Positions 8,545-17,863 of a stretch of DNA of 64,000 nucleotides are shown piece after piece; within the stretch, counting starts at the first letter, position 1, and each line of letters opens with the position of its first letter. Position numbers and translations under genes: made by a program. Origin of the DNA: Hoylesella loescheii (GTDB lineage Bacteria > Bacteroidota > Bacteroidia > Bacteroidales > Bacteroidaceae); the NCBI GenBank assembly GCA_021531755.1, contig JADYUK010000011.1, positions 1 through 64,000 of the forward strand, given 5' to 3'. The notes beneath the pieces are model-generated. The model had not been told where the DNA came from, made no database searches, and was given only the letters and a program-made list of their open reading frames with translations.

Positions 8545-9780
8545 TTATCCTTTCAGCCATGTCTCGATGCGTCCCATGGCCTCCTCGACATCCTCACGGT
8601 TGCCGAAAGCTGTCAGCCTGACATATCCCTCTCCTGATGGGCCGAATCCTACACCCGGTGTGCATACCACGCCTGCACCGTATAGCATCTCCTCGAAGAA
8701 TTTCCATGAGGCTGTGCCGTTTGGAGTCTTCACCCAGAGGTATGGTGCGTTGACACCACCGTAGACAGAGAGGCCCAGACGCTGAAGTCTCTCACGCATG
8801 ATGCCCGCATTGGCCATATAGTAGTCTATAGTCTCCTTCACCTGCTTCTTGCCTTCTGGGGTGTAGATGGCTTCTGCCGCACGCTGTGAGATATAGCTTG
8901 TACCGTTGAACTTGGTACATTGGCGGCGGTCCCACAGGTGATTGAGCTCTATGCGCTCCTTGCCGTCGAGTGTTGATGCCTTGACATCCTTTGGGATGAC
9001 CGTATATCCGCAGCGGACGCCTGTGAAGCCGGCTGTCTTTGAGTATGAGTGGAACTCTATGGCGCACTTCTTCGCGCCGCGTATCTCGTAGATGGAGTGT
9101 GGGATATCCTCCTCCTGGATGTATGCCTCGTATGCCGCATCGTAGAATATGATAGCGTCGTTCTTTATCGCGTAGTCTACCCAACGCTTCAGCTGCTTGC
9201 GTGTCAGCACTGTGCCTGTAGGATTGTTGGGGTAGCAGAGGTATATCATGTCGACACGGTGGTCAGGGATGGCAGGACAGAAATCATTCTCCTCTGTTGC
9301 GGGCATGTAGCTTATATTGCTCCATTTACCGTCAGCATATGTGCCGGCACGCCCTATCATGGCGTTCGAGTCGATGTATACAGGGTATACAGGGTCTGTT
9401 ATACCGACGGAGTTATCCCAGCGTATTATGTCGCCTATGTTTCCTGTGTCGCTCTTCGCGCCGTCGTTGACAAATATCTCTGACGGGTCGAGATGTATGC
9501 CACGTGGGAGGAAGTCGTTCTTGATGATGGCCTCACGCAGGAAGTCATAGCCTCTCTCCGGGCCATATCCGCGGAATGTTGCCTTGTCCGCCATCTCGTC
9601 GACTGCCTTGTGCATGGCCTCGATGACCGCGGGGCAGAGTGGGCGGGTGACATCACCGATGCCAAGGCTGATGACGCGTTCTTTCGGGTGTGATACCTTG
9701 AAAGCGTTAACCTTCTTCGCGATGTCGGCGAATAGGTAGTTGCTCGAGAGCTTCAGGAAGTGTTCGTTAACTAATGTCAT
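8545..9780 (-). CDS. dapL: LL-diaminopimelate aminotransferase
   Basis: 411 residues. This PLP enzyme converts tetrahydrodipicolinate to LL-diaminopimelate in one step with glutamate as amino donor, bypassing the succinylase branch of lysine/peptidoglycan synthesis. Fold-type I aminotransferase signatures are visible: [10 protein letters not shown] near residue 105, CYPNNPTGT near 180 and the PLP lysine in [16 protein letters not shown] near 243-258. Length and start ([17 protein letters not shown]) are those of the DapL family. It lies directly downstream of dapF, the next enzyme in the pathway, so the two are almost certainly co-expressed. Confidence 0.95.
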   Translation of the reverse strand: MTLVNEHFLKLSSNYLFADIAKKVNAFKVSHPKERVISLGIGDVTRPLCPAVIEAMHKAVDEMADKATFRGYGPERGYDFLREAIIKNDFLPRGIHLDPSEIFVNDGAKSDTGNIGDIIRWDNSVGITDPVYPVYIDSNAMIGRAGTYADGKWSNISYMPATEENDFCPAIPDHRVDMIYLCYPNNPTGTVLTRKQLKRWVDYAIKNDAIIFYDAAYEAYIQEEDIPHSIYEIRGAKKCAIEFHSYSKTAGFTGVRCGYTVIPKDVKASTLDGKERIELNHLWDRRQCTKFNGTSYISQRAAEAIYTPEGKKQVKETIDYYMANAGIMRERLQRLGLSVYGGVNAPYLWVKTPNGTASWKFFEEMLYGAGVVCTPGVGFGPSGEGYVRLTAFGNREDVEEAMGRIETWLKG

Positions 9781-9974
9781 AATGTTTCGTTTCCCCTCCG
9801 GTTCTGCCTTTACTCTGGCTGGTCCCGTCTGTTTGGGGTCTATCGGTTTGTGATTAAGTCTGCTGTCTTCTTTTTATTGCGGTGCGGTGGAGGCTGGTCG
9901 GAAGTCTGTCTGAGTGTCAGGCTGCCGCCGTCGCGCTCCTTTTTTGTCCGCTTTCCGCTGTGCTTGTGTTGTTG

Positions 9975-10832
9975 TCAGATGTCCAAGTCTATAACACCCT
10001 CGAATGATATTGCCGCCGGGCCCGTCATCATGATGTGGTTATCGTCTGCCTTCCATTCTATGCTGAGTGTGCCGCCGTCCATCTCTATGTCGCTCTGGCG
10101 TGGACGGCGTCCTGTCAGATGGGCTGCTACTGCTGTCGCGCAGGCTCCTGTGCCGCAAGCGAGTGTGATGCCCGAGCCACGCTCCCAGACCCTCATGCGT
10201 ATCGTGCCGTCAGCCTTTATCGTGGCGAACTCTATGTTGCAGCGCTGGGGGAAGACCTCATGATGCTCAAGGAGAGGGCCGTATTTCTCTATGTCAAGAT
10301 GCTCAACATCATCGGTGAATACCACAAAGTGGGGATTGCCCATCGATACGAATGTTCCGCAGAACTGATGTCCGGCTACTGTCAGCTCCCAGTTCATTGC
10401 CTCGCCGTTATGCACTCCGAACTGTCCTGGCTCTTTCATCTTGGGCTCTCCCATGTCGACAGTCACTGTCTCCACCCTGTCGTCATCGTCGAGATGCAGG
10501 TTCAGCACCTTTATTCCGGAGAGTGTCTCAAGGCGAATGGGGTTCTTCTTCGTCAGTCCCTTGTCGTGGAGGAACTTCGCCACGCATCGTGTGCCGTTGC
10601 CACACATCATAGCCTCTGAGCCGTCATTGTTGAAGATACGCATCGAGAAGTCAGCATCGCTCCTTGTCGCACGCCCTATGAGTATCAGTCCGTCGCTGCC
10701 TATGCCGAAGTGTGGTCGGCTCCATGCTATTGACGCTGCTGAGGGGTCGGGTATATTATATAATAATGTATTTACATAAATATAATCGTTTCCTGCACCG
10801 TGCATCTTCGTGAAATGTATCTTCTGTGTCAT
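9975..10832 (-). CDS. dapF: Diaminopimelate epimerase
   Basis: 285 residues. It interconverts LL- and meso-diaminopimelate, giving the precursor of lysine and of the peptidoglycan cross-link. The two catalytic cysteines are seen in [13 protein letters not shown] (about residue 76) and [14 protein letters not shown] (about 225), with the N-terminal [15 protein letters not shown] motif. First gene of the leftward dapF-dapL-barrel-glnN group; the 194-bp gap to dapL holds no gene. Confidence 0.96.
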   Translation of the reverse strand: MTQKIHFTKMHGAGNDYIYVNTLLYNIPDPSAASIAWSRPHFGIGSDGLILIGRATRSDADFSMRIFNNDGSEAMMCGNGTRCVAKFLHDKGLTKKNPIRLETLSGIKVLNLHLDDDDRVETVTVDMGEPKMKEPGQFGVHNGEAMNWELTVAGHQFCGTFVSMGNPHFVVFTDDVEHLDIEKYGPLLEHHEVFPQRCNIEFATIKADGTIRMRVWERGSGITLACGTGACATAVAAHLTGRRPRQSDIEMDGGTLSIEWKADDNHIMMTGPAAISFEGVIDLDI

Positions 10833-10898
10833 CTTTTCGGGTTGTCTTTTTGTCTGCTTTATGACAAGTTATGATGTCATATTGTTCGTTTTCGAGTG

Positions 10899-10930
10899 CA
10901 AAATTAATACATTTTATTGAAATATGAATA
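10899..10930 (-). promoter_or_regulatory. Candidate promoter for dapF operon
   Basis: A TAATTTTG box (10899-10906, minus strand) fits the Bacteroidota -7 consensus TAnnTTTG, about 67 bp before the dapF start. A good -33 element is not evident, so this is tentative. The 10833-11184 interval separates the divergent nitrogen/DAP transcripts. Confidence 0.4.
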
Positions 10931-11082
10931 TATTTTGCATATTTGTTTGCATGTTTTTGTTGTCCGTTATAATCTGTAACCCAAAATCGCATTTTACCTT
11001 TCAGTTTAAAGGCAATATGGGGTTGTCGCTTACATTATGCAATGTCAGTAATTTTTCAAATATCATTTTGATAGTTATATCT

Positions 11083-11112
11083 TTTGTATGATGACAAAAA
11101 GTCGTACCTTTG
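11083..11112 (+). promoter_or_regulatory. Promoter of glnK-amtB-asnB
   Basis: TTTG at 11083-11086 is followed 18 bp later by TACCTTTG at 11105-11112, a good Bacteroidota housekeeping promoter. Predicted start of transcription is near 11120, about 65 nt before glnK. TTTTGT and ACAAAA arms around ATGATG (11082-11099) overlap the spacer and could be an operator. Confidence 0.7.
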
Positions 11113-11184
11113 CACCCGATAACGAGCAAAACGACAGCACAAACACAGAATATACATTCAATTCATTAAAAACTGATAGGTATT

Positions 11185-11532
11185 ATGAAAAAGATTGAAG
11201 CAATCATCCGCAAAACCAAGTTTGATGAGGTGAAGGAAGCTCTTCTCGCATCAGACATTGACTGGTTTGAGTATCATGATGTCCATGGCATTGGACAAAG
11301 CAGGCAGGAGCGTATCTATCGTGGTGTGCAGTACAGCACTGACAACATAGAGCGTGTGAAGATCACGATTGTCTGCCGTGACATGTTTGTGGAGCCTACC
11401 GTGAAAGTGTTCCTGACGGTGGCACACACAGGAGAGGTCGGCGACGGACGAATCTTCGTCTCAGATGTTATCGACACATTCTCGATAAGGACAGGAGAGA
11501 GCGGCGACACCGTCCTCAGGGACAAGAAATAA
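11185..11532 (+). CDS. glnK: Nitrogen regulatory protein P-II
   Basis: 115 residues. A trimeric sensor of ATP/ADP and 2-oxoglutarate that typically plugs the AmtB channel. The C-terminal signature TGEVGDGRIFVSDV near residue 80 and IRTGE near 101 are clear. The T-loop segment GIGQSRQERIYRGVQY keeps the tyrosine equivalent to the uridylylated Tyr51 of E. coli (Tyr50 here), but the loop is one residue shorter than the enteric GRQKGHTELYRGAEY form. Genes for P-II uridylylation are generally absent from this phylum, so control is probably by ligand binding alone. First gene upstream of amtB. Confidence 0.93.
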   Translation: MKKIEAIIRKTKFDEVKEALLASDIDWFEYHDVHGIGQSRQERIYRGVQYSTDNIERVKITIVCRDMFVEPTVKVFLTVAHTGEVGDGRIFVSDVIDTFSIRTGESGDTVLRDKK

Positions 11533-11533
11533 A

Positions 11534-11598
11534 CTCTTCTCGGGGGCAAGGGATACTCTTCCTGGGGCAAGGGATACACTTCCCTGGGACAAGGGATA
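11534..11598. repeat. 22-bp tandem repeat after glnK (3 copies)
   Basis: Units at 11534, 11556 and 11577 (22, 21, 22 bp) share C(T/A)CTTC, then GGGGCAAGGGATA or a close variant. The array starts one base after the glnK stop codon and lies inside the transcribed glnK-amtB spacer. The rest of the spacer (11599-11843) holds no gene. Confidence 0.85.
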
Positions 11599-11843
11599 AG
11601 CCGCCCTCAGAGATTAGAAATAACAAGTCAGAAACATAAGATAGCGGAAGGAAGATACGCTCTCGCGCCGCGCATCTGATGTTCAGCGCGACGCAGGCCT
11701 CCGCCTCAGACTTTTTTCAGGATAACACGCAAGGCGGGTGCCGGCGTCTTCCCAACGCTTCGTTACCATACAAGACAACAACACAAACAACAGGCCTTGA
11801 AGGGCGATAAGCCATAGAGGCTGACTCAAACGCAAACACAACT

Positions 11844-13094
11844 ATGATAGATATTATGTTCACAACGCCTCTTGCAGCTATCACAGAGGCTCCAAAGGAT
11901 TATGTCAACGGACTTGACACGTTATGGGTATTGCTCGGAGCTATGCTCGTTTTCTGGATGCAGCCGGGCTTCGCGCTTGTTGAGGCAGGCATGACACGCT
12001 CCAAGAACTCTGCCAATATTCTCATGAAGAACTTCTGTGACTTCATGTTCGGCTCTGTTCTTTATTGGATAATAGGTTACTCACTGATGTACGGTGCAGG
12101 CTCAGACTTCATCGGATGGGAGGGTTTCTGCTTCATTGGCTCAGACTCTAATGTCCCAGCCGAGTGCTCGTTCATCTTCCAGACAGTGTTCTGCGCCACA
12201 GCAGCGACAATCGTCTCTGGAGCTATGGCAGAGCGCACAAAGTTCTCGATGTATATCATATTCTCTGTCCTCACCTCTGCAATTATATACCCTATCGAGG
12301 GTCATTGGTCATGGGGTGGCGGCTGGTTGTCAGCCATGGGATTCCATGATTTCGCCGGCTCGACAGTGGTTCACCTTGCAGGTGGCGCCATGGCATTGGC
12401 TGGCAGCATCGTCCTCGGCCCACGTATCGGCAAGTATGGCAAGGATGGAAAGTCAAAGGCTATACCCGGCCACAGCCTCACACTCTGTGCGCTTGGTGTC
12501 TTCTGCCTCTGGGTAGGATGGTTCGGATTCAACCCTTGCTCCACTGTGGCAGCGACAGGCTATGACAATGCGGTCTCAATGTCACATGTCTTCGTCACAA
12601 CAAACATGGCAGCCGCGACAGGTGGTATAGGAGCTATGGTATACACATGGCTCATCGACGGCAAACCGTCACTCTCAATGGTATGTAACGGTGTCCTCGC
12701 TGGTCTTGTTGGCATCACAGCCGGATGCGACTGTGTAGACATCTGGGCAGCAGCAGTGATAGGCTTCGTAGTCTCGGTTGTGATGTGTTTCTCTGTAGGC
12801 TTCATAGACAAGAAGCTCAAGATTGACGACCCTGTAGGTGCTGTCTCTGTGCACGGTGTAGGCGGTTTCCTCGGAACTGTGCTGACAGGCATATTCTGCA
12901 ACACTGCCATTGACGGTGTGGAGTGCTCAGTCGGAGTGCAGGCACTTGGCGCTCTTTCTGTAGCAGCCTTCACATTCGTTGTCGCCTTCGTTCTCTTCTA
13001 CGTCATCAAGAAGACCCACGGCCTGCGTTGCGACAAGCGCATCGAGGAGGAAGGTCTTGATATCTACGAGCACGGCGAGGCTTGCTACAACTGA
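11844..13094 (+). CDS. amtB: Ammonium transporter
   Basis: 416 residues, a polytopic inner-membrane ammonium channel with about eleven hydrophobic helices. Hallmarks are FWMQPGFALVEAGMTRSKN near residue 38, the first pore histidine in GFHDFAGSTVVHLAGG near 167, and the second in VSVHGVGGFLGT near 332. It imports ammonium for GlnN and AsnB and should be gated by the adjacent GlnK. The start at 11844 gives a short hydrophilic N terminus before helix 1; the Met at 11856 is an alternative. Confidence 0.95.
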   Translation: MIDIMFTTPLAAITEAPKDYVNGLDTLWVLLGAMLVFWMQPGFALVEAGMTRSKNSANILMKNFCDFMFGSVLYWIIGYSLMYGAGSDFIGWEGFCFIGSDSNVPAECSFIFQTVFCATAATIVSGAMAERTKFSMYIIFSVLTSAIIYPIEGHWSWGGGWLSAMGFHDFAGSTVVHLAGGAMALAGSIVLGPRIGKYGKDGKSKAIPGHSLTLCALGVFCLWVGWFGFNPCSTVAATGYDNAVSMSHVFVTTNMAAATGGIGAMVYTWLIDGKPSLSMVCNGVLAGLVGITAGCDCVDIWAAAVIGFVVSVVMCFSVGFIDKKLKIDDPVGAVSVHGVGGFLGTVLTGIFCNTAIDGVECSVGVQALGALSVAAFTFVVAFVLFYVIKKTHGLRCDKRIEEEGLDIYEHGEACYN

Positions 13095-13150
13095 TGAACC
13101 GCTAATCATTCTTTATCGACATACGACCTTCGGAATATCATTCCAGCTAC

Positions 13151-13183
13151 CGGTTTGCCGCAATCCCAGACTGCGGCAAACCG
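13151..13183 (+). terminator. Hairpin between amtB and asnB
   Basis: Perfect 12-bp stem CGGTTTGCCGCA/TGCGGCAAACCG with a 9-nt loop, not followed by a U-run. It may trim or attenuate read-through into asnB rather than stop it completely. Confidence 0.6.
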
Positions 13184-13275
13184 TCACTTTCACAAAGACA
13201 GCTACATGGATGGTGTTTCCGGACATAACATAACAACTTATTACAAACAACTAAAACAACCAATCTCTTACAGCC

Positions 13276-14997
13276 ATGTGTGGAATAGCATGTATACTAA
13301 ACATCCCTGAACAGACCCCGGAATTACGTAAGAAAGCCCTGAAGATGAGTCAGAAGATACGCCATCGTGGTCCAGACTGGAGTGGCATATATGTCGGTGG
13401 CTCAGCTATTCTGGCCCATGAGCGCCTGAGTATTGTCGACCCGGAGTCAGGACAGCAGCCGCTCTTCTCGCCAGACAGGAAGCAAGTGCTCGCTGTCAAC
13501 GGCGAGATATATAACCATCGCGAGATACGCAAATGGTATGAGGGACGCTATGACTTCCAGACCGGTTCTGACTGTGAGGTCATACTCGCTCTCTACCGTG
13601 ACTGGAAAGCGATGGGCGCTGACGACCCTAAGTGGATTTTCGAGCGCCTTAACGGCATCTTCGCCTTCTGTCTGTATGATGAGGAGACCGACGAGTATAT
13701 CATCGGACGTGACCCGATAGGTGTCATTCCGCTATATATCGGTCGTGATGCTGACGGCAAGTGCTACGTCGGTTCTGAGCTCAAGGCCCTTGAGGGATTC
13801 TGTGACGAGTATGAGCCCTTCATCCCCGGTCACTATTATTTCTCCCGTCATGCCAGGATGGAGCGCTGGTACACACGTGAGTGGATGGAGAAGATGCCAC
13901 AAGACTGCGGAGGAGAGACTGGCGAGACAGCCCGCCTTTCTTATAAGGAAAGCGTCCAGGCTGTGCATGACTCGCTCGAGGCAGCCGTCAAGCGCCAGCT
14001 GATGTGTGATGTCCCATACGGAGTGCTCCTCTCTGGAGGCCTCGACTCGTCCGTCACATCGGCCATAGCCAAGAAGTTCTCTGCCCACCGTATCGAGGCA
14101 GAGGGTGATGAGAAAGCCTGGTGGCCACGTCTCCACTCGTTCGCTGTGGGCTTAAAGGGAGCGCCAGACTTGGCAAAGGCAAAGGTTGTGGCTGATTATA
14201 TAGGCACTGTCCACCATGAGATAAACTATACGATACAGGAGGGTCTCGACGCCATTCGTGATGTCATATACTTCATCGAGACATACGATGTGACGACAGT
14301 AAGAGCCTCCACTCCGATGTATCTCCTTGCCAGGGTAATCAAGTCAATGGGCATAAAGATGGTACTCTCGGGAGAGGGCGCTGATGAGGTCTTCGGCGGA
14401 TATCTCTATTTCCACAAGGCTCCCGATGCCAAGGAGTTCCATGAGGAGACAGTCCGCAAGCTCTCCAAGCTCCATCTCTATGACTGTCTCCGTGCCAACA
14501 AGTCGTTGGCGGCGTGGGGAGTAGAGGGTCGTGTGCCTTTCCTTGACAAGGAGTTCCTCGATACAGCCATGTCTCTCAATCCAGAGTATAAGATGTGTCC
14601 GGGCAAAGTCATGGAGAAGAAGATTGTCCGTGAGGCTTTCTCTGACATGCTCCCTGAGAGTGTGGCGTGGAGACAGAAGGAGCAGTTCTCTGACGGCGTA
14701 GGTTATTCATGGATAGACACACTGAAGGAGATAACCTCGAAAGCTGTCACTGACGAGCAGATGGCACATGCTGCCGAGCGTTTCCCCATCAATACTCCGC
14801 TCTGCAAGGAGGAGTATTACTATCGTTCAATATTCGAGGAGCACTTCCCCTCAGAGAGTGCCGCGCGTGCTGTGCCCCATGAGGCCAGTGTGGCATGCTC
14901 GACAGCCAAGGCCCTCGAATGGGATGAGGCTTGGAAGAACATGAACGACCCTTCCGGCAGAGCAGTCTCTGGAGTCCATGAGCAGGCATATGAGTGA
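13276..14997 (+). CDS. asnB: Glutamine-dependent asparagine synthetase B
   Basis: 573 residues. The N-terminal class II glutaminase domain starts with the catalytic cysteine right after Met (MCGIACIL), followed by RHRGPDWSG. The C-terminal synthetase domain carries the ATP pyrophosphatase loop LLSGGLDSSVTSAIA near residue 253 and the LSGEGADEVFGGY motif near 363. It transfers glutamine amide nitrogen to aspartate. Placement after glnK-amtB links ammonium uptake to storage in asparagine. Confidence 0.96.
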   Translation: MCGIACILNIPEQTPELRKKALKMSQKIRHRGPDWSGIYVGGSAILAHERLSIVDPESGQQPLFSPDRKQVLAVNGEIYNHREIRKWYEGRYDFQTGSDCEVILALYRDWKAMGADDPKWIFERLNGIFAFCLYDEETDEYIIGRDPIGVIPLYIGRDADGKCYVGSELKALEGFCDEYEPFIPGHYYFSRHARMERWYTREWMEKMPQDCGGETGETARLSYKESVQAVHDSLEAAVKRQLMCDVPYGVLLSGGLDSSVTSAIAKKFSAHRIEAEGDEKAWWPRLHSFAVGLKGAPDLAKAKVVADYIGTVHHEINYTIQEGLDAIRDVIYFIETYDVTTVRASTPMYLLARVIKSMGIKMVLSGEGADEVFGGYLYFHKAPDAKEFHEETVRKLSKLHLYDCLRANKSLAAWGVEGRVPFLDKEFLDTAMSLNPEYKMCPGKVMEKKIVREAFSDMLPESVAWRQKEQFSDGVGYSWIDTLKEITSKAVTDEQMAHAAERFPINTPLCKEEYYYRSIFEEHFPSESAARAVPHEASVACSTAKALEWDEAWKNMNDPSGRAVSGVHEQAYE

Positions 14998-15078
14998 TTC
15001 ACACAGGCCGTAGACCACGCATCATAATTCTCCCTATGGTATATCAGGGCATGAGTCTGCAATGGCCGTGTATATATA

Positions 15079-15117
15079 GCGAGGGCGCACAGGTTATTTC
15101 TTCCTGCGCGCCCTCGC
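15079..15117. terminator. Bidirectional terminator, asnB / FKBP cluster
   Basis: GCGAGGGCGC (15079-15088) pairs with GCGCCCTCGC (15108-15117), extended inward by ACAGG/CCTGC-type pairing. It lies between the ends of two convergent transcripts. Confidence 0.75.
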
Positions 15118-15168
15118 CGCTGTTTGTGGCATATCTCTCGCTATTGTATGCCTCGTTCTATACCAGGT

Positions 15169-16161
15169 TTATTTCCTTGCCTTTGGGGTCTGCTTTGCCT
15201 TGGTGGCTTTCTTGTTGTCCTTCTTGCCGTCCTTGGCATCCTCGGCAGGTTTCTCATCCTTCTTCACCTTCACCACCTCAAGCTTGAATATGAGGGTTGA
15301 GTAAGGCGGAATCTTTCCTGCCTGGCGTTCTCCGTATGCGAGTTCCTGGGGGATATACACTTCCCATTCTGAGCCCTCGGGCATCATCTTCAGAGCCTCT
15401 GTCCATCCCTTTATCACCTGTGATGGGCGGAATGATGTTGTCTGTGGGTTACGTGTGTAGCTGCTGTCGAACACAGTGCCGTCAATGAGACGTCCCTCAT
15501 ACTTCACCTCAACCTCCTCATCGTTGGCAGCGACAGCGCCGTTGCCTTCCCTGATGATTCTGTATTGCAGTCCGGAAGGAGTCACCTTGACGCCCTCTTT
15601 CTTGGCGTTGGCATCGAGCCATGCCTTTCCCTCGGCGCGTTTCTCGTCTGCTATGCGCTTCTGGATAGCCCTGATTTCCTTCTCCTGGTATCCGATAGCC
15701 TTGTCCAGGGTGAACACTGTTGTGTCATTCTCGACAGCATCGACAAATCCACGTGTCAGCAGCAGAGAGTCAATCTCCACTCCCATTTTCCCCATATCGG
15801 CCTTCATGCGTGGCAGCATGTCCTCCCTTACCATATTGGCGATGCGGTGTCCGGCTTCGACAGCCTTCTGCTGGGATGTCACCCCGCTTGTGAGGCCCTC
15901 GCGTATTCCGCCGATGAAGTCAGCCATATATGTTGTGTCGACCTTCAGCTGTGCGATGACATAGTCCATCATGCCCCTTGTGAGAGCCTGTCCTGACGCA
16001 TAGGAGAGAGAGTCATTTGCCGTGTTGAGCGCCACGGGCTGTTTCACCACGGTGGTTGTGGCTTTCTTTCCCTGTTTCTTATCCTTCTTGCCTGCTGCCT
16101 GAGCAGACAAAGAGGCACCCGCAACGAGTGCGAGTGCCAGTATTACTGATATGTTTCTCAT
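15169..16161 (-). CDS. Exported FKBP-type peptidyl-prolyl isomerase with Lys-rich tail
   Basis: 330 residues from the MRNISVILALALVAG start, which supplies a signal peptide ending near AQA-A and no lipobox cysteine, so it is probably soluble in the periplasm. An N-terminal FkpA/Mip-type dimerisation domain (DSLSYASGQALTRGMMDY near residue 50) precedes the FKBP domain (VEVKYEGRLIDGTVFDSS, VIKGWTEALKMMPEGSEWEVYIPQ, AYGERQAGKIPP). It ends in a very basic Lys/Ala/Asp tail of about 35 residues that is not part of the fold. It accelerates proline isomerisation in exported proteins. Separated by 7 bp from the next FKBP gene upstream. Confidence 0.93.
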   Translation of the reverse strand: MRNISVILALALVAGASLSAQAAGKKDKKQGKKATTTVVKQPVALNTANDSLSYASGQALTRGMMDYVIAQLKVDTTYMADFIGGIREGLTSGVTSQQKAVEAGHRIANMVREDMLPRMKADMGKMGVEIDSLLLTRGFVDAVENDTTVFTLDKAIGYQEKEIRAIQKRIADEKRAEGKAWLDANAKKEGVKVTPSGLQYRIIREGNGAVAANDEEVEVKYEGRLIDGTVFDSSYTRNPQTTSFRPSQVIKGWTEALKMMPEGSEWEVYIPQELAYGERQAGKIPPYSTLIFKLEVVKVKKDEKPAEDAKDGKKDNKKATKAKQTPKARK

Positions 16162-16168
16162 CTTTCTT

Positions 16169-17041
16169 TTACTCTTCGATACCGATGAGCTCAATCTTGA
16201 ACTTGAGGCAAGAGAAAGGCTTGATGCGGCCAGCCTCACGTGGTCCATAAGCGAGCTCCTGTGGTATGTAGACCTCCCATACAGAGCCGACAGGCATCTT
16301 TGTGAGCACCTCTGTCCATCCCTTTATAACCTGGTTGACACGCATTGTGGCAGGTGTGCCGCGCTGGTAGCTGCTGTCGAAGATTGTGTCGTTGAGGAGA
16401 CGGCCCTCGTAGTGAACCTTAACGGCAGAAGTGTCGGCAGGGATAGCGCCTGTTCCCTCCTTGATAATCTTATACTGGACGCCACAAGGGAGCACCTTCA
16501 CTCCAGGGGCTGTCTTGTTCTTTGCGAGGAACTTCTCGCCCTCAATCTTATTGCCGCTGTACTGGGCCTCCATGCTGCGCTCCTTGACCTGTTCCATCAT
16601 TGTCTGTGCTGTAACGCCAGCCTGCTCCATAGACATCAGGCCTCCCTTGCCTGTATATCCGCTTATGAAGCCAGACATGAAGTTCTTCAGAGAGATAGTC
16701 TTTGTAGAGTCCTCACCGAAAATCTCGTGGTTGATGCCCTTGATCATCTGGTTAGAGATTTGCTGGCCTATCTGGATGCCGGCATAGTAGGCTGCCTTCT
16801 TCTTGTCGTCGCCTGCTGAGACACCCTCGTTGAGACCCTTGATGAAGTCGTCAACATATGTTGAGTCGACACCCATGCGCTCAACGAGATACTGTGAGAG
16901 ACCGTTTGACTGTGCCATACCTATGGCGTAGCTAAGTGTGTCAATGTCTGACTTGAGGTCAGCCTTTGGAGTTTTGTTGCCACAAGAGCTGATGCTTATT
17001 GCGGCGATGGCTGCGAGAGCCATGAAAGTAAATTTCTTCAT
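16169..17041 (-). CDS. FKBP-type peptidyl-prolyl isomerase lipoprotein
   Basis: 290 residues. The signal peptide MKKFTFMALAAIAAISISSC ends in a lipobox, so this copy is membrane-anchored. It has a Mip-like N-terminal helical domain (DTLSYAIGMAQSNGLSQYLVE) and a C-terminal FKBP domain (VKVHYEGRLLNDTIFDSSYQRG, VIKGWTEVLTKMPVGSVWEVYIP, AYGPREAGRIKPFSCLKF). It is the middle gene of three consecutive FKBP genes in the same direction and probably arose by duplication. Confidence 0.93.
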   Translation of the reverse strand: MKKFTFMALAAIAAISISSCGNKTPKADLKSDIDTLSYAIGMAQSNGLSQYLVERMGVDSTYVDDFIKGLNEGVSAGDDKKKAAYYAGIQIGQQISNQMIKGINHEIFGEDSTKTISLKNFMSGFISGYTGKGGLMSMEQAGVTAQTMMEQVKERSMEAQYSGNKIEGEKFLAKNKTAPGVKVLPCGVQYKIIKEGTGAIPADTSAVKVHYEGRLLNDTIFDSSYQRGTPATMRVNQVIKGWTEVLTKMPVGSVWEVYIPQELAYGPREAGRIKPFSCLKFKIELIGIEE

Positions 17042-17146
17042 TTCTTGTTTATTGTTATTTGTTTCCTATCCGTTTGTGGTCAGGGATGCTGTGGGGTGTT
17101 ACCCTTCAGCTTGTTGCTGTGTGTCCCTTAGCTTGTTTCCGTGGGA

Positions 17147-17752
17147 TTATTCCACAGCGATGAGCTCTACGTCGAATATGAGAGCTGCGTATGGTGGTAT
17201 GCTTGCGCCTGCTCCTGCCTCTCCGTATGCGAGGTTGTAAGGTATGTGTAGGCGGTATTTCGCACCCTCAGACATCAGCTGCAGTCCCTCTGTCCATCCT
17301 GCTATGACGCCGTTGAGAGGGAATGATATTGGCTCTCCGCGCTGTATGCTGCTGTCGAATATGGTACCGTCGATGAGTCGTCCCTCATAGTGCACGCGCA
17401 CTGTGTCTGTTGCGGCAGGTTTGCGTCCTGTGCCTTCCTGCAGCACTTCATACTGCAGTCCGGAAGGTGTCTCTATGACTTTCGGGCTCTTGCGGTTCTC
17501 CTCGAGATATTTCTCACCAGCCTCTTTGGCTGCTTTGCCAGCCTCACGGCGGCGTTCCATCTCGCGCTCCTCCTGTTTCTGGAAGAAGTCGTTCACAAGT
17601 TTTCTTGCCTCCTCCTGTGAGATTTGTGGTTCCTTGCCGTCAATCATGTCGCTGACAGCCTGCTTGAAATCGTCGAGGTTAAGGTGCTGTGCCCCTAACT
17701 GTGCCAGCTGTGTGCCGATACCGAGGCCAAGCGCATAACTTAGTTTGTCCAT
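17147..17752 (-). CDS. Cytoplasmic FKBP-type peptidyl-prolyl isomerase (FklB-like)
   Basis: 201 residues with no signal peptide (starts MDKLSYALGLGIGTQL), so it is predicted to be cytoplasmic. The same Mip/FklB arrangement is seen: N-terminal dimerisation helices, a charged linker helix, then the FKBP core (VRVHYEGRLIDGTIFDSSIQRG, VIAGWTEGLQLMSEGAKYRLHIP, AYGEAGAGASIPPYAALIF). First gene of the FKBP set, with its own good promoter at 17793-17824. Confidence 0.93.
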   Translation of the reverse strand: MDKLSYALGLGIGTQLAQLGAQHLNLDDFKQAVSDMIDGKEPQISQEEARKLVNDFFQKQEEREMERRREAGKAAKEAGEKYLEENRKSPKVIETPSGLQYEVLQEGTGRKPAATDTVRVHYEGRLIDGTIFDSSIQRGEPISFPLNGVIAGWTEGLQLMSEGAKYRLHIPYNLAYGEAGAGASIPPYAALIFDVELIAVE

Positions 17753-17792
17753 TATTATTGTCTGTTTTTATTTGATGTTTTATTCCAAATTG

Positions 17793-17824
17793 CAAAGTTA
17801 CAACATTTTAGCGAGATGGTGCAA
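17793..17824 (-). promoter_or_regulatory. Promoter of the FKBP cluster
   Basis: On the minus strand, TTG (17822-17824), 21 bp, then TAACTTTG (17793-17800). Start of transcription near 17786, about 34 nt before the first FKBP gene. Confidence 0.7.
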
Positions 17825-17863
17825 TGGTATCTGAAAAATTATGATTTCTTATAGATTATCATT

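Noticed and set aside
9049..9483. Long antisense frame within dapL, and similar ones opposite porU, the GH95 and the GH140 genes
   Set aside because: They mirror the codon bias of GC-rich genes on the opposite strand, have no start signals and show no recognisable domains.
11844..13094. Possible frameshift or intein in the ammonium transporter
   Set aside because: The frame is uninterrupted, of normal length, and both pore histidine motifs are in place.
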